A stretch of DNA of 35,020 nucleotides, from assembly GCA_012517355.1 (NCBI GenBank), contig JAAYVD010000079.1:1-35020 (forward strand). Reading direction: 5' to 3'. Position numbers and translations under genes: made by a program. Positions 1 to 9,600 of the stretch are shown here, one piece after another. Every line of letters begins with the position of its first letter. Positions within the stretch are counted from its first letter, which is position 1. This DNA comes from Candidatus Rifleibacteriota bacterium. GTDB taxonomy: Bacteria; Muiribacteriota; Ozemobacteria; Ozemobacterales; Ozemobacteraceae. The notes under the pieces were generated by a model, which had not been told where the DNA came from, made no database searches, and saw nothing but the letters and a program-made list of their open reading frames with translations.

Positions 1-162
1 ACTCAACCTCCCCCTTCTCTCCAACATCCTCCGGCTGGGAGGATTCTTCCGGTCTATCAGAGACTTCCCATTTCGGCGGACACCTCGAGGGCAACAGGGG
101 AATGGGAGAAAGGGGGGAAATGGCGAAGGGAGTCGCCAGCACGAATCCTGCCCTTGCCCGGC
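1..162. other. Intergenic segment at the window edge with a small hairpin
   Basis: No convincing gene reading is seen here on either strand. Positions 26-44 form a 7-bp perfect hairpin (ATCCTCC, 5-nt loop, GGAGGAT) without a following T-run, so a terminator role is uncertain. Positions 82-142 hold one copy of a dispersed repeat whose other copy lies at 17641-17703 (annotated separately). The minus-strand nucleotidyltransferase gene ends at 163, right after the repeat. Confidence 0.5.
82..142 (+). repeat. Dispersed 61-63-bp repeat, copy A
   Basis: This 61-bp stretch matches 17641-17703 with about 56 of 61 aligned bases identical and one 2-nt length change in a G-run. Both copies begin ACCTCGAGGG, contain a purine-rich centre (GGGGAATGGGAGAAAGG) and end in a small hairpin: GGCGA at 122-126 pairs with TCGCC at 133-137. 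The stem is conserved between copies while the loop differs (AGGGAG here, AGAGAG in the other). This copy is preceded by TTTCGGCGGACAC (71-83), close to the TTTCGGGGACAC start of the REP-like palindrome that sits next to copy B. Confidence 0.75.
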
Positions 163-777
163 TCATTCGCGGGTCAGCAGGCGCTCCGCCTCGGCCAGGG
201 CCTCGGGGGTGTTGAGGTTAAACCGGACCCAGCGGTCATCGACCGTGACGTGCACGATCCGCTCGGGATGCCGCTGGAAGACCCACCGCGCCCCCTCCTC
301 GAGGGGGGCCTGCCGCAGTTCCGCCGCCGCCCACCCCGGGAACACGACGGGATGGCCACGGCGCTGTTCGAAAGAGGGAACCACCAGCGCTCCGGGGTCG
401 TGGCGCGCGGCAGCGACGAGGGCGGCGAGGGTCGAAGGCTGCACGAGGGGATGATCGACCGGCCAGAGCAGGAAAGAGCGGCCCGGGGGAAGGAGATCGA
501 GCGCCAGCCGGATGGAGCTGAGCGGGCCGTCCTCGGGGCGCGGGTTCACCACCCAGGTGCCGCCCGCCCCTTCCGCCAGCGCCCGGCCCACGGCGTCGTC
601 GCCCTGGCCGACGAAGGCCAGGGGCGGCGCCAGGGCGGAACCGAGTTCCGCCAGGCCCGCCAGCAGGTGTTCGAGGAAGGTGCGCCCGCCCACGCAGACG
701 TGCTGCTTGGCCCGGCCCATCCGGCTCGAGCGACCGGCGAGCAGGCAGACGGACGACAGGGAAAACGGTTCCGGCAT
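163..777 (-). CDS. MobA-like NTP transferase (molybdenum-cofactor nucleotidyltransferase family)
   Basis: A 204-residue protein of the NTP_transf_3 / MobA-MocA-like family, cytosolic enzymes that transfer a nucleotide to molybdopterin or a related acceptor. The N-terminus carries the family signature LAGRSSRMGRAKQ (about residues 12-24), the nucleotide-binding glycine-rich loop with the conserved Lys. A downstream PVDHPLV segment supplies the metal-binding Asp of the fold. Length fits the family's usual 190-210 residues. The start is the ATG giving MPEPFSL; the much longer open frame upstream is antisense to the AAA+ ATPase gene and has no protein character. No other molybdenum-cofactor genes are present, so CTP versus GTP use and the acceptor cannot be decided. 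It is divergent from the AAA+ ATPase gene. Confidence 0.85.
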   Translation of the reverse strand: MPEPFSLSSVCLLAGRSSRMGRAKQHVCVGGRTFLEHLLAGLAELGSALAPPLAFVGQGDDAVGRALAEGAGGTWVVNPRPEDGPLSSIRLALDLLPPGRSFLLWPVDHPLVQPSTLAALVAAARHDPGALVVPSFEQRRGHPVVFPGWAAAELRQAPLEEGARWVFQRHPERIVHVTVDDRWVRFNLNTPEALAEAERLLTRE

Positions 778-918
778 GGCCCGTTCATGGTAGCCCCGGA
801 TCTGGCACCTGTCAAAGGCTTCCCCACCTTGCATTGGCCGGCGGAATTGGGGTAGCATGGCGCGAGCCTGGGCGGGGCGAAGAGGTCCCGCCAATCCCAG
901 CAGCAGAGGAGCTTGGTC

Positions 919-2205
919 ATGGCCGTCGATCTCAAGCAGTTCATTCCGAAGCAGCCCGATCAACCGATCGACCTGAAGGTCGACCTGGAGATCATCACCA
1001 ACCAGATCATGAAGGAGCTGTACGTCCACGGGAAGAAGGTTCCCCGCCACCTCAGCAAGAGCCTGAAGGTGCACGTGGACATCATCCAGAAGATCATCAA
1101 CGAGTTGAAGCAGGGCGAACTGGTGGGCATGGTCGGCGGCTCCGGCATGGGGTCCGACTACCAGTACGGCCTCTACCCGAAGGGAACCGAACGCGCCAAG
1201 TCCATCCTCGAGCGCGACGCCTACCTCGGGCCCTCTCCCGTCGGCTTCGAGGAGTATCTGCGGGTCACCCGGGCGGTTCTCGATGCCAACAAGAAGAGCT
1301 TCAACATCAACATGAAGGTCCTCGAGGAGAAGTTCCAGCACGCCAAGGGCTACAAGGACGTGTTGATGCAGATCGGGCAGGCCGTCTGCGCCCGCAAGCC
1401 GGCCTTCGTCTTCGGGTTCCCCGGCAACGGCAAGACCTTCCTGTGCAGCAGCGTCGTCCGGCTGCTGCCCCCCATGGTCGTCCCCTACGCCGTCAACATC
1501 GCCGGCCAGCTGGTGCGCATCTACGACCCCAGCTGCCACATCGCGGTGCCGAACTTCGACATGGACGGCCTCGACGAGCGCTGGGTGGTGGTGCAGCCCC
1601 CCCTCATCACGGCCGGCGGCGAACTGACCCTCGAAGACCTCGAAGTCGTCTACAACAAGAAATACGGCTGTTTCGACGCCCCCCCCCAGGTCAAGGCGAC
1701 CGGCGGCGTCCTGCTGATCGACGACCTTGGCCGCCAGCGCTGCTCGGTCGAGGAACTGTTCAACCGCTTCATCATCCCGCTCGAGAACAAGATCGACTTC
1801 CTCGTCCTCGGAGGCCAGCGCATGGAAGTGCCGACCGACGAGATCGTGCTGTTCAGCACCAACCTCGATCCCATGAAGATCGTCGACGACGCGTTCCTGC
1901 GCCGCCTTCCCTACAAGATCAACGTCCGCAACCCCCACAAGGACGAGTTCCTCGAGATCTGGAAGGCGGGCGCCGACAAGCTCGGCCTCAAGTATGACAC
2001 CGCGGTCCTCGACCACCTGTTCGGCCTGTACAAGAAGGACCGCCGCGGCCTGCGTGCCGTCCATCCCCGCGACATCCTGAACATCATCTTCGACCGCAAG
2101 CGGTTCATGGAGGTCGGTGACCTCACCATCACCCAGCAGGAGATGGAAGAAGCCTACAAGATCTACTTCGTCTCGGGCATGACCCTGATCGAGACCATCG
2201 AGTGA
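919..2205 (+). CDS. AAA+ ATPase with N-terminal winged-helix-like region
   Basis: A 428-residue soluble P-loop ATPase. The Walker A motif GFPGNGKT lies at about residues 166-173, Walker B VLLIDD at 264-269, the sensor-1 Asn in LFSTNLDP at about 311-318, and a basic LRRL segment shortly after, as expected for AAA+ proteins of the MoxR-like/dynein-related branch. Residues 1-90 are helical and charged and read like a winged-helix domain. The ATG at 919 is chosen over a TTG two codons earlier because AGGAG (907-911) is spaced 7 nt from it. A strong terminator follows, so it is probably transcribed apart from the operon behind it. Such ATPases usually remodel partner proteins; an action on the FHA/STAS/macroglobulin products downstream is an inference from position only. 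Confidence 0.9.
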   Translation: MAVDLKQFIPKQPDQPIDLKVDLEIITNQIMKELYVHGKKVPRHLSKSLKVHVDIIQKIINELKQGELVGMVGGSGMGSDYQYGLYPKGTERAKSILERDAYLGPSPVGFEEYLRVTRAVLDANKKSFNINMKVLEEKFQHAKGYKDVLMQIGQAVCARKPAFVFGFPGNGKTFLCSSVVRLLPPMVVPYAVNIAGQLVRIYDPSCHIAVPNFDMDGLDERWVVVQPPLITAGGELTLEDLEVVYNKKYGCFDAPPQVKATGGVLLIDDLGRQRCSVEELFNRFIIPLENKIDFLVLGGQRMEVPTDEIVLFSTNLDPMKIVDDAFLRRLPYKINVRNPHKDEFLEIWKAGADKLGLKYDTAVLDHLFGLYKKDRRGLRAVHPRDILNIIFDRKRFMEVGDLTITQQEMEEAYKIYFVSGMTLIETIE

Positions 2206-2218
2206 GCCGTCACCCCTA

Positions 2219-2252
2219 CCCCGGCCCCGGTCCCCACCGGAGCCGGGGTTTT
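2219..2252 (+). terminator. Rho-independent terminator after the AAA+ ATPase gene
   Basis: A 13-bp GC-rich stem (2219-2231 with 2236-2248, one C-A mismatch) closes a CCCC loop and is followed by TTTT at 2249-2252. It begins 14 nt after the ATPase stop codon, which is typical spacing for an intrinsic terminator. Confidence 0.85.
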
Positions 2253-2291
2253 CCTCGTACCGCCCTCCTCCGGGCCCGCCGGGTCCGCGGA

Positions 2292-2343
2292 GGATGCGCC
2301 ATCCTGGCGCCCGCGGCCCACTTCCGACATCGTGTCGGTCGGG
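2292..2343 (+). repeat. Shortened copy of the 81-bp palindromic repeat
   Basis: Positions 2319-2342 match 11759-11782 (the end of tandem unit 1) with one mismatch in 24 bases, and 2324-2343 match 11845-11864 (the end of unit 2) exactly over 20 bases. The shared part contains a perfect hairpin, CCGACA-TCG-TGTCGG (2324-2338). The left side (GATGCGC, six variable bases, GGCG) resembles the start of the full unit, with its middle missing. The repeat ends 7 nt before the GTG start of the FHA-like gene, so its G-rich tail lies where the ribosome binding site should be. Confidence 0.65.
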
Positions 2344-2350
2344 ACACGCC

Positions 2351-3229
2351 GTGAACCCCCGGTTCCTGGTCCACCACACCCTGGCCGGGGTGTTCGCCGG
2401 CTACGGGGCCTGGCTCACCTTCCGCGGAACCGACCCCTGGTCGTTCGGCGAGGGGTTCCTGCCGACGCTGTTCACCAGCGGCGTGTTCGCCGCCCTCCTG
2501 CTCGGCCTGGCGGCGGCCCTGCCGCCCCTGTTCGACGACTGGCAGGCCCGCAAGGCCGGCCACCAGTTCCTCGCCGCCGCCGTCCCCGCCCTGGCCTTCG
2601 CCATGCCGGCCACCGTCGTCTTCGCCATCGTGGCCGGCTCGACCGGGCTGGCCCGCGTCCTGCCCGCCCTCGTGCTGCGGGCCTTCTGGTGGTCGCTGCT
2701 GGCCGCCGCGCTCGGAGCCTGCCGCGGCTTCGTCACCGGCAACCTCCGCGCCGCGGCCACCGCTGGGGCCGGCCTCCTGCCCGGCCTCGTCGGCCCCGGC
2801 CTGATGTTCGACCTGTTCTTCCTTCCCCGCGACCTCTGGCTCCCGGGCTCCCTCTTCCTCGGGGCCGTCGCCGGGGCCTGCCTCGCCCTGGGCCTCGACC
2901 TGCTCAAGGAGGCCTGGCTCGAGGACCTGGCCGGCAGCGCCTCCTGGCGTTCCCAGTTCCTGCTGGAAACCGAGGAGTTCGTCGCGGGGGGGGACGAGGA
3001 CTGCGACCTGGTCCTGCCCGACGCCCCCGCCCAGGCCTTTTCCATCCTGGAGAAGGACGAAGGCCACGTGCTCGAGTCGCTCGACGACACCCCCATCAAG
3101 GTGACCGGCTGCCGGTTCCGCTGCCGCCTGCTGGTGGACGGCGACGTCATCGAGGCCGGCGGCCGGACCCTGGTCTACCACAACCGTCTCGCGCGTTCCC
3201 GCGACGCCGTCCCCCAACCGGCCGGCTGA
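2351..3229 (+). CDS. Multi-spanning membrane protein with C-terminal FHA-like domain
   Basis: A 292-residue protein. Residues 1 to about 190 hold around six hydrophobic stretches (for example near 6-24, 36-57, 70-95, 98-120, 128-150, 155-180), so it is an integral inner-membrane protein. Residues about 205-280 look like a forkhead-associated domain: a CDLVLPDAPAQAFSI segment matches the usual 'DIvLpD..vSr.Ha.i' region and LVDGDVIEAGGRTLVYHN matches the FHA C-terminal strands. The GR..S phosphothreonine-binding residues are not conserved (AGGDEDCD, then APAQAF), so phosphopeptide binding may be lost. The GTG at 2351 is taken as start because the codons before it lie in repeat DNA; the ribosome site is weak. 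The STAS gene follows after 30 nt. Function unknown; position suggests signalling to the macroglobulin-like protein. Confidence 0.75.
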   Translation: MNPRFLVHHTLAGVFAGYGAWLTFRGTDPWSFGEGFLPTLFTSGVFAALLLGLAAALPPLFDDWQARKAGHQFLAAAVPALAFAMPATVVFAIVAGSTGLARVLPALVLRAFWWSLLAAALGACRGFVTGNLRAAATAGAGLLPGLVGPGLMFDLFFLPRDLWLPGSLFLGAVAGACLALGLDLLKEAWLEDLAGSASWRSQFLLETEEFVAGGDEDCDLVLPDAPAQAFSILEKDEGHVLESLDDTPIKVTGCRFRCRLLVDGDVIEAGGRTLVYHNRLARSRDAVPQPAG

Positions 3230-3259
3230 GCCCATCCCCCACCGGAAGGAGAGACCGCC

Positions 3260-3631
3260 CTGAGATTCACCACCGAAATCCGCGACGGGGTGTTGATCGT
3301 TTCCCTGTTGTCCGATCTCACCTTCGAATGGTTCATGGAGTTCGACGACCAGGTCCGGCAGGCGCTGCCGGCCGGCGTCGCGGCCGGGGTGCTAGATCTG
3401 ACCGCCGTCGGGCACCTCGACAGTTCCGGCCTGGGCGTGGTCGCCCGCCTGCACCGCGACCTGAAGGCGCGCGGCGGGCGGCTGGCCCTGGCCGGCGTCG
3501 CCCCCCACCTGCAGAACCTGCTGCGGATGGTCGGGTTCCACCAGCATCTGCAGACCTGTGAAACCCTGGCGGAGGCGCTGGCCTCGTTCCGCCCCGCCGC
3601 CACCCCCGAGGATCCAAGGAGGAAGGAATGA
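3260..3631 (+). CDS. STAS-domain protein (anti-sigma-factor-antagonist type), probable CTG start
   Basis: A 123-residue single-domain STAS protein of the SpoIIAA/RsbV type, a cytosolic switch normally controlled by phosphorylation of a conserved Ser. The key segment HLDSSGLGV is intact, with candidate phospho-Ser at 55 or 56. No ATG lies at the domain start. A GTG at 3290 would begin inside the first beta strand and delete the family-typical opening RFTTEIRDGVLIVSL. The CTG at 3260 restores that strand and is placed 6 nt after a good ribosome site (GGAGAG, 3248-3253), so it is the preferred start. The stop overlaps the ATG of the giant downstream gene (ATGA), showing translational coupling. 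No cognate kinase or phosphatase gene lies in the window. Confidence 0.85.
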   Translation: MRFTTEIRDGVLIVSLLSDLTFEWFMEFDDQVRQALPAGVAAGVLDLTAVGHLDSSGLGVVARLHRDLKARGGRLALAGVAPHLQNLLRMVGFHQHLQTCETLAEALASFRPAATPEDPRRKE

Positions 3632-6600
3632 AGATGAAGACCCTGCTCGTGGTGTGTTTCTGCCTGTTGCCCCTGCTCGCGGCCCGGGCCGGCGAGATCG
3701 GCTTCGACGAGTCGTTCAGCCTGGCCGAAGACCGGCAGGTGCCGCTCCGGCAGCTGATCCCCGGCACCGAGGACTACTACTACTACCACTGTTTGTACTG
3801 GCAGAACCAGGGCCAGGGCGCCAAGGTGAAGGACCTGTTCGACCAGTGGGTCAACCGCTACGGCTACACCGGGCGCGCCCAGGAGATCCAGAACCGGCAG
3901 GCGATGCTCGACTGGCCGGCCGCGCCCGAGGCAGGCCGCCAGCACCTGCAGAACAAGCTCAACCTCACCTTCAGCCACCAGAAGAAGTTGCTGAAGCCGG
4001 TTTCCAAGCATCCCACCGCGCTGCCTCCCCAGACCCTCGCCTGGGAGGCCCTCGAACGGCGGGCCCTCGCCGAGTTCCGCGACCTGAGCGGGTTCACCCC
4101 CGCGGCCTGGCCCGCCCTGCTGGCCAAGGGGACCAGCCTCGACCCCGACCGGCGGCGCCACCTGCTGCGCCAGATGATCCGGCCCGAGGGAGACAACCTG
4201 GCCCGGCTGGTCGTCGATGATCTCAAATACGAAAACAGCGGGGGGTTCGGGTCCCACCAGGTCCACGCCAACCTGCTGCTAACCCAGCTCGAGGAGTGCC
4301 GGCGGCTGCTGCCCGAGCTGATCAACGACACCAACTACGTCGAGGCGGTGGTGCGCAAGCTGCAGCCCGGCGCCGACGTCGACTGGCGCAACGACCGGGG
4401 CGAGAAGGAGGCCTACCTCGGCCGCCTGTGGAAGTTCGTGCAGACCCTGCCCCCCGTCCACAACTCCCTGAAGGCCCACGTCCTCTACCACTGGCTGGCC
4501 CACGACCGCGGCCAGGGGGTCTACGACCGGGCCCGGTTCCTCGAGTATCTCAAGCTGCCCCGCCCCGTCCGCTACATGAACCCCAAGTACCTCGGCCGCC
4601 GCGAGATGCGGGATCACGTGGCCGACCTCGCCGCCAACTACCACCACCTCACGCAGCTGCCGGTCGTCGGGGACGACGAACCCCTCGTCCGCGACTGCCT
4701 GCGCGAGTTCCTCAAACCCGCCGAGGACGCCCGGGAATTCCAGGAATACGTCGAGTCGAACTGGCTGAAGGACCTGCTGGCCGAGACCAAGATCGTCGGC
4801 GGCATCGGCAACCTCGAGAAGTGGTTCTCGCTGCTCGAGCCGGGCCGGGTCAAGGAGATCAAGGAGCGCATCGAGCTCGACTTCCAGCCGACCTGCCGCG
4901 AGGTGGTCGGGGTGCGCGATCCCATCACCTTCGACGTCGCCGTCAAGAACGTCACCCAGCTGATCGTCAAGATCTACCGCATCAACACCCGCGCCTGGTA
5001 CCGCGCCCGCCTCGAGGAGGTCGGCACCGACCTCGACCTCGACGGCCTGGTGGCCAACGAGGAGAAGGTCTATTCCTATACGCAGCCCGAATACCTGCGC
5101 CACGTCGAGCATTTCGAGTTCCCGCAGCTCGACCTTCCCGGCGTCTACGTCATCGAGCTGATCGGCAACGGCAGGAGCAGCCGCGCCCTCGTCCGCAAGG
5201 GCCGGCTGGGCTTCATGCAGCGCCTCGGGGCCGCCGGCCACGTCTTCACCGTCTTCGACGAGGACAACGCCCAGGTCCCCGACGCCACCATCTGGCTCGG
5301 CGGCCACGAGTACACCGCCGATGACAAGGGCGAGATCACGGTTCCCTACTCCACCCAGCCCGGCCAGGTGAAGTTCGTGCTGGCCCGCGGCGAGTTCGCC
5401 TCGCTGCAGACCTTCACCCACCAGGGCGAGAACTACGATCTCACCGCCGGTTTCTTCGTCGACCGCGAGGCGTTGGCCGAGGGGGCCAAGGCCACGGTGC
5501 TGGTACGGCCCTGGCTGACCGTCAACGGCGTCCCCATCGACCTGAAGCTGCTGCAGGAGACCGCCCTGGTCATCGCCACCGTCGACCGCGACGGGGTCGC
5601 CGCCACCAAGGAGGTTCCCGGGTTCGCCCTGGCGAACGACAAGGAGACCCCCTACGAGTTCAAGGTCCCCGAGAAGCTGACCCGCATCACCTTCACCCTG
5701 CGTGGCAAGGTCGAGAACCTCAGCCGCGGCAGGAAGGAGGATTTCTCCACCAGCCGGACGATCCCCCTCAACGGCATCCACGCCGGCGACAAGATCGAGG
5801 ACCTGCTGGTGCGGCATGCCGACGGCCAGTATCTCGTCGAGCTGGTCGGCAAGACCGGTGAGCCCAAGGCTGACCGGCCGGTCACCTGCGAGTTCAAGCA
5901 CCGCGACTTCACCCGCACCGTGGTGACGACCCTGCAGACCGACGCCACCGGCCGGGTGCGGCTCGGTTCCCTCCCCGGCATCGAATGGGTCCGCCTGGAG
6001 GGCCCCGAGAAGACCTCCCGCACCTGGTCGCCGGTCCGCGATACCTGCGCCTGGCCGCGGGCCATCCACGGCCTGACCGGCGAACCCATCCGCATCCCGT
6101 TGTTCGCGGGGGCGGTGCGCGAGGGCCTGCCGGTCGCCGCCCTGTTCGAGATCCGCAACGGGGCATATGCCAACTCCTACACCGACCAGGTGAAGGTGGC
6201 CGACGGCTTTTTGGTGATCGACGACCTGCCGGCCGGCGACTTCGAACTGGTGCTGTACCCGGACACCACGGTCATCCCGATCCGGCTGACCCGCGGCGCG
6301 AAGATCGGCTCCTGGCTGGTCTCCCGCGACCGGTTCCTGCAGGCCCGGTCGGTCCAGCCCCTGCACATCGATCGCGTCGAACGCGACGACCAGACCCGCA
6401 AGGTGAAGCTGCACCTGGCCAACACCGCGGCGGGAACCCGCGTCCACGTGCTGGCCACGCGGTTCCAGACCCCGCCCACCGCCTGGGACACCCTCGGGTT
6501 CTGCGACCGCCCGGAGCTGGCCGTCACCCGCCTGACCCGCCCTCTCAGCCGGTACCTGTCCGGCCGTGCCATCGGGGACGAGTACCGCTACATCCTGGAG

Positions 6601-9600
6601 CGCAAGTATGCCCGCATCTTCCCGGGCAACATGCTGCAGCGGCCGAGCCTGCTGCTCAACCCCTGGAGCCTGCGCAAGACCGAGACCGGCACGCAGGATG
6701 CCAAGACCGGCGACCGGTGGGACCGCGTGGCCGAGCCCTGCCCCGAGCCGAGCGACGAGATGCGCGGCGGTGCCGGCCCCGGCCAGGGGGCGGGGGGCGA
6801 GGAGGACTTCTCCCAGTTCGACTTCCTGCCCGAGCCCTCGCTGCTGGTGGCCAACCTGCGACCCGACGCCGACGGGTTCGTCGAGATCCCCGGCGACAAG
6901 CTGGGCGCCAGGCAGCAGATCCAGGTGGTGGCCGTCGACCTTCGCGGGGCGGTCTTCCGCGAGATCTCGCTGCCGCTGGCCACAGACTCCAGCAAGGACC
7001 TGCGCATGGCCGGCTCGCTCGACCCGGCGCAGCACTTCTCGGAGCAGCGCAACATCTCGCTGGTGACCAAAGGCCAGGCCTTCACCATCGCGGACATCCG
7101 CACCACCAAACTCGAGGTCTACGACTCCCTGGCGGCCGTCTACCGGCTGCTGTCCACGCTGAACCCCGACCCCGCCCTCGTCGAGTTCGGGTTCATCCTG
7201 AACTGGCCCAAGCTCTCCACGGCCGAGAAGCGGACCCTCTACTCGAAGTATGCCTGCCACGAGCTGAGCTTCTTCTTGTTCCGCAAGGATCCCGAATTCT
7301 TCACCTCGGTCATCAAGCCCTACCTGAAGAACAAGAAGGACAAGACCTTCCTCGACCACTGGCTCCTCGAAGACGACCTGCAGGGCTACCTGCATCCCTG
7401 GGCCTACGGCCGGCTCAACGCGGTCGAGCGCATCCTCCTCGCCCGCCGCCTCCAGGGGGAGGGTCCGGTCACCACGCGCGCCATCAAGGACCTGTATGAC
7501 CTGATCCCGCCCGACCCCGAGCGGTTCAACCGGCTGTTCGACACCGCCGTCAAGGGCAGCGCCCTCGAGACCGACGACCGCCTCGGCTTCGACAAGGCCC
7601 AGCAGGCGGCCAAGCCTGCGCTGCCGCAGCGGCCCAAGATGGCGATGGCCCCACCCCCCCCGCCGCCCGCCCCGGCCGCCCTCCCGATGGGCATGGGAAG
7701 CGCTCTGGGAGGCCCCACCGGGACCCGGGCCCGCGCGATGCTCGAGAAGAAGAAGGCGGGCCGCCCGATGATGGCGGCCAAGACCGCCGTCGCCAAGGAT
7801 GAGGCGTCCTCCCTCATGGAGAACGAGGAGGCATTCGACAAGGGCGCCGACGACTTCGAGATGGACGCCATGGACGCCGACTCCGCCCGCCGCGAGGTCG
7901 CCCGCCAGCTGTTCCGGCAGGTCGAGAAGACCGAGGAGTGGGTGGAGAACAACTACTGGCACCTGCCGATCGAACGCCAGGTCGCCGACCTGATCGCCGT
8001 CAACGGCTTCTGGAACGACTACGCGGCCGCCCCGGCCGGGCAGCCGTTCCTGTCGACCCGGGTCGCCGAAGCCGCCGGCTCCTTCCCCGAGATGATGTTC
8101 GCCCTGGCCGTCCTCGACCTGCCGTTCACGGCGGCCGACCACACCATCGTCTTCGAGAAGAACGCCATGCGCCTCACCCCCTCGACCGACGTGATCGTCT
8201 TCCACAAGGAGATCGAGCCGGTCACCGCGATCGAGAAGACCCAGACCATCCTGACCGGCCAGAACTTCTTCGCCCACAGCGACCGCTACCGCTACGAAAA
8301 CAACGAGCGGTTCGACAAGTTCGTGACCGAGGAGTTCCAGACGCACCGCGTCTACGGCTGCCAGGTGGTGCTGACCAACCCGACCTCGACCCGCCGCAAG
8401 GTCGACGTGCTGCTGCAGATCCCGGCCGGCGCCCTGCCGGTGCTGAACGGCTTCTACACCAAAAGCACCCACGTCGCCATCGAGCCCTTCTCGACGCAGA
8501 CCGTCGAATACCACTTCTACTTCCCCGAGGCCGGCTCCTTCCCGCACTACCCCGTGCACGTGGCCGAGAACGGGAAGCTGATCGCCGCCAACGCCCCGTT
8601 CACCTTCACGGTGGTCGACGAGCCCACCCGGTTCGACACCACCTCCTGGGACTACGTCTCGCAGAACGGCACCGACGAGGACGTGCTGAAGTTCCTGGCC
8701 GACCACAACATCGGCCGCCTCGACCTCGACCTGCTGGCCTTCCGCCTGCGCGACGCCGGGATGTTCCGGAAGGTGACCGACCTGCTGCGGGCGCGACACG
8801 TCTACCACGACACCGTCTGGTCCTACAGCGTGCAGCACGGCGACCTGGCCACCCTGCGCGAATACCTGCCCCACACCGGGTTCGCGGACCGCTGCGGCAC
8901 GACCCTGATCAGCCCGCCGCTCACCCTCGACCCGGTGGCCCGGCACCAGTACCAGCACCGCGAGTACTGGCCCCTGGTCAACGCCCGCGTCTACCAGCTC
9001 GGTCAGAAGCGGAAGATCCTCAACGAACAGTTCTCGGCCCAGTACCTCGCGTTGCTGGCCGACCTGCGCTACCGCGCGGCCCTGACCGACACCGACCGGA
9101 TGGCGGCCGTCTACTACCTGCTGCTGCAGGACCGGGTCGAGGAGGCGCTGCGCTTCTTCGACCAGGTGAAGGACCCGGCCGTCGTGCAGACCCTGCAGTA
9201 CGACTACTTCAAGGCCTACCTGGCCTTCTCGCAGGAGAAGGTCGGGGAGGCGGTGGCCATCGCCAAGGCCCATGCCGAGGAACCGGTCGACCGGTGGCGG
9301 AACCTGTTCCGCGACATTTTGTCCCAGGCCGAGGAACTGGCCGGCAAGGGGCCGGCGGTCACCGACGAGGAGAGCCGCGACCAGAAGCAGAACCAGCTGG
9401 CGGCGACCGAGCCGGGCCTGGAGCTGGCCGTCGAGAACCGGAAGATCAGCCTGCGTTACCAGAATATCGCGACCTGTACCATCCGTTTCTACCAGATGGA
9501 CCTCGAGCTGCTGTTCTCGCGCAACCCCTTCGTCAAGGAGGTGGGTAGCCAGTTCGCGGTCATCCACCCCAACGCCACGATGGCGGTGCCGCTGCCGGCC

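Noticed and set aside
778-2379. Long upstream extension of the nucleotidyltransferase frame on the minus strand
   Set aside because: It runs antisense through the AAA+ ATPase gene and lacks family similarity; the family signature begins at the ATG at 777.
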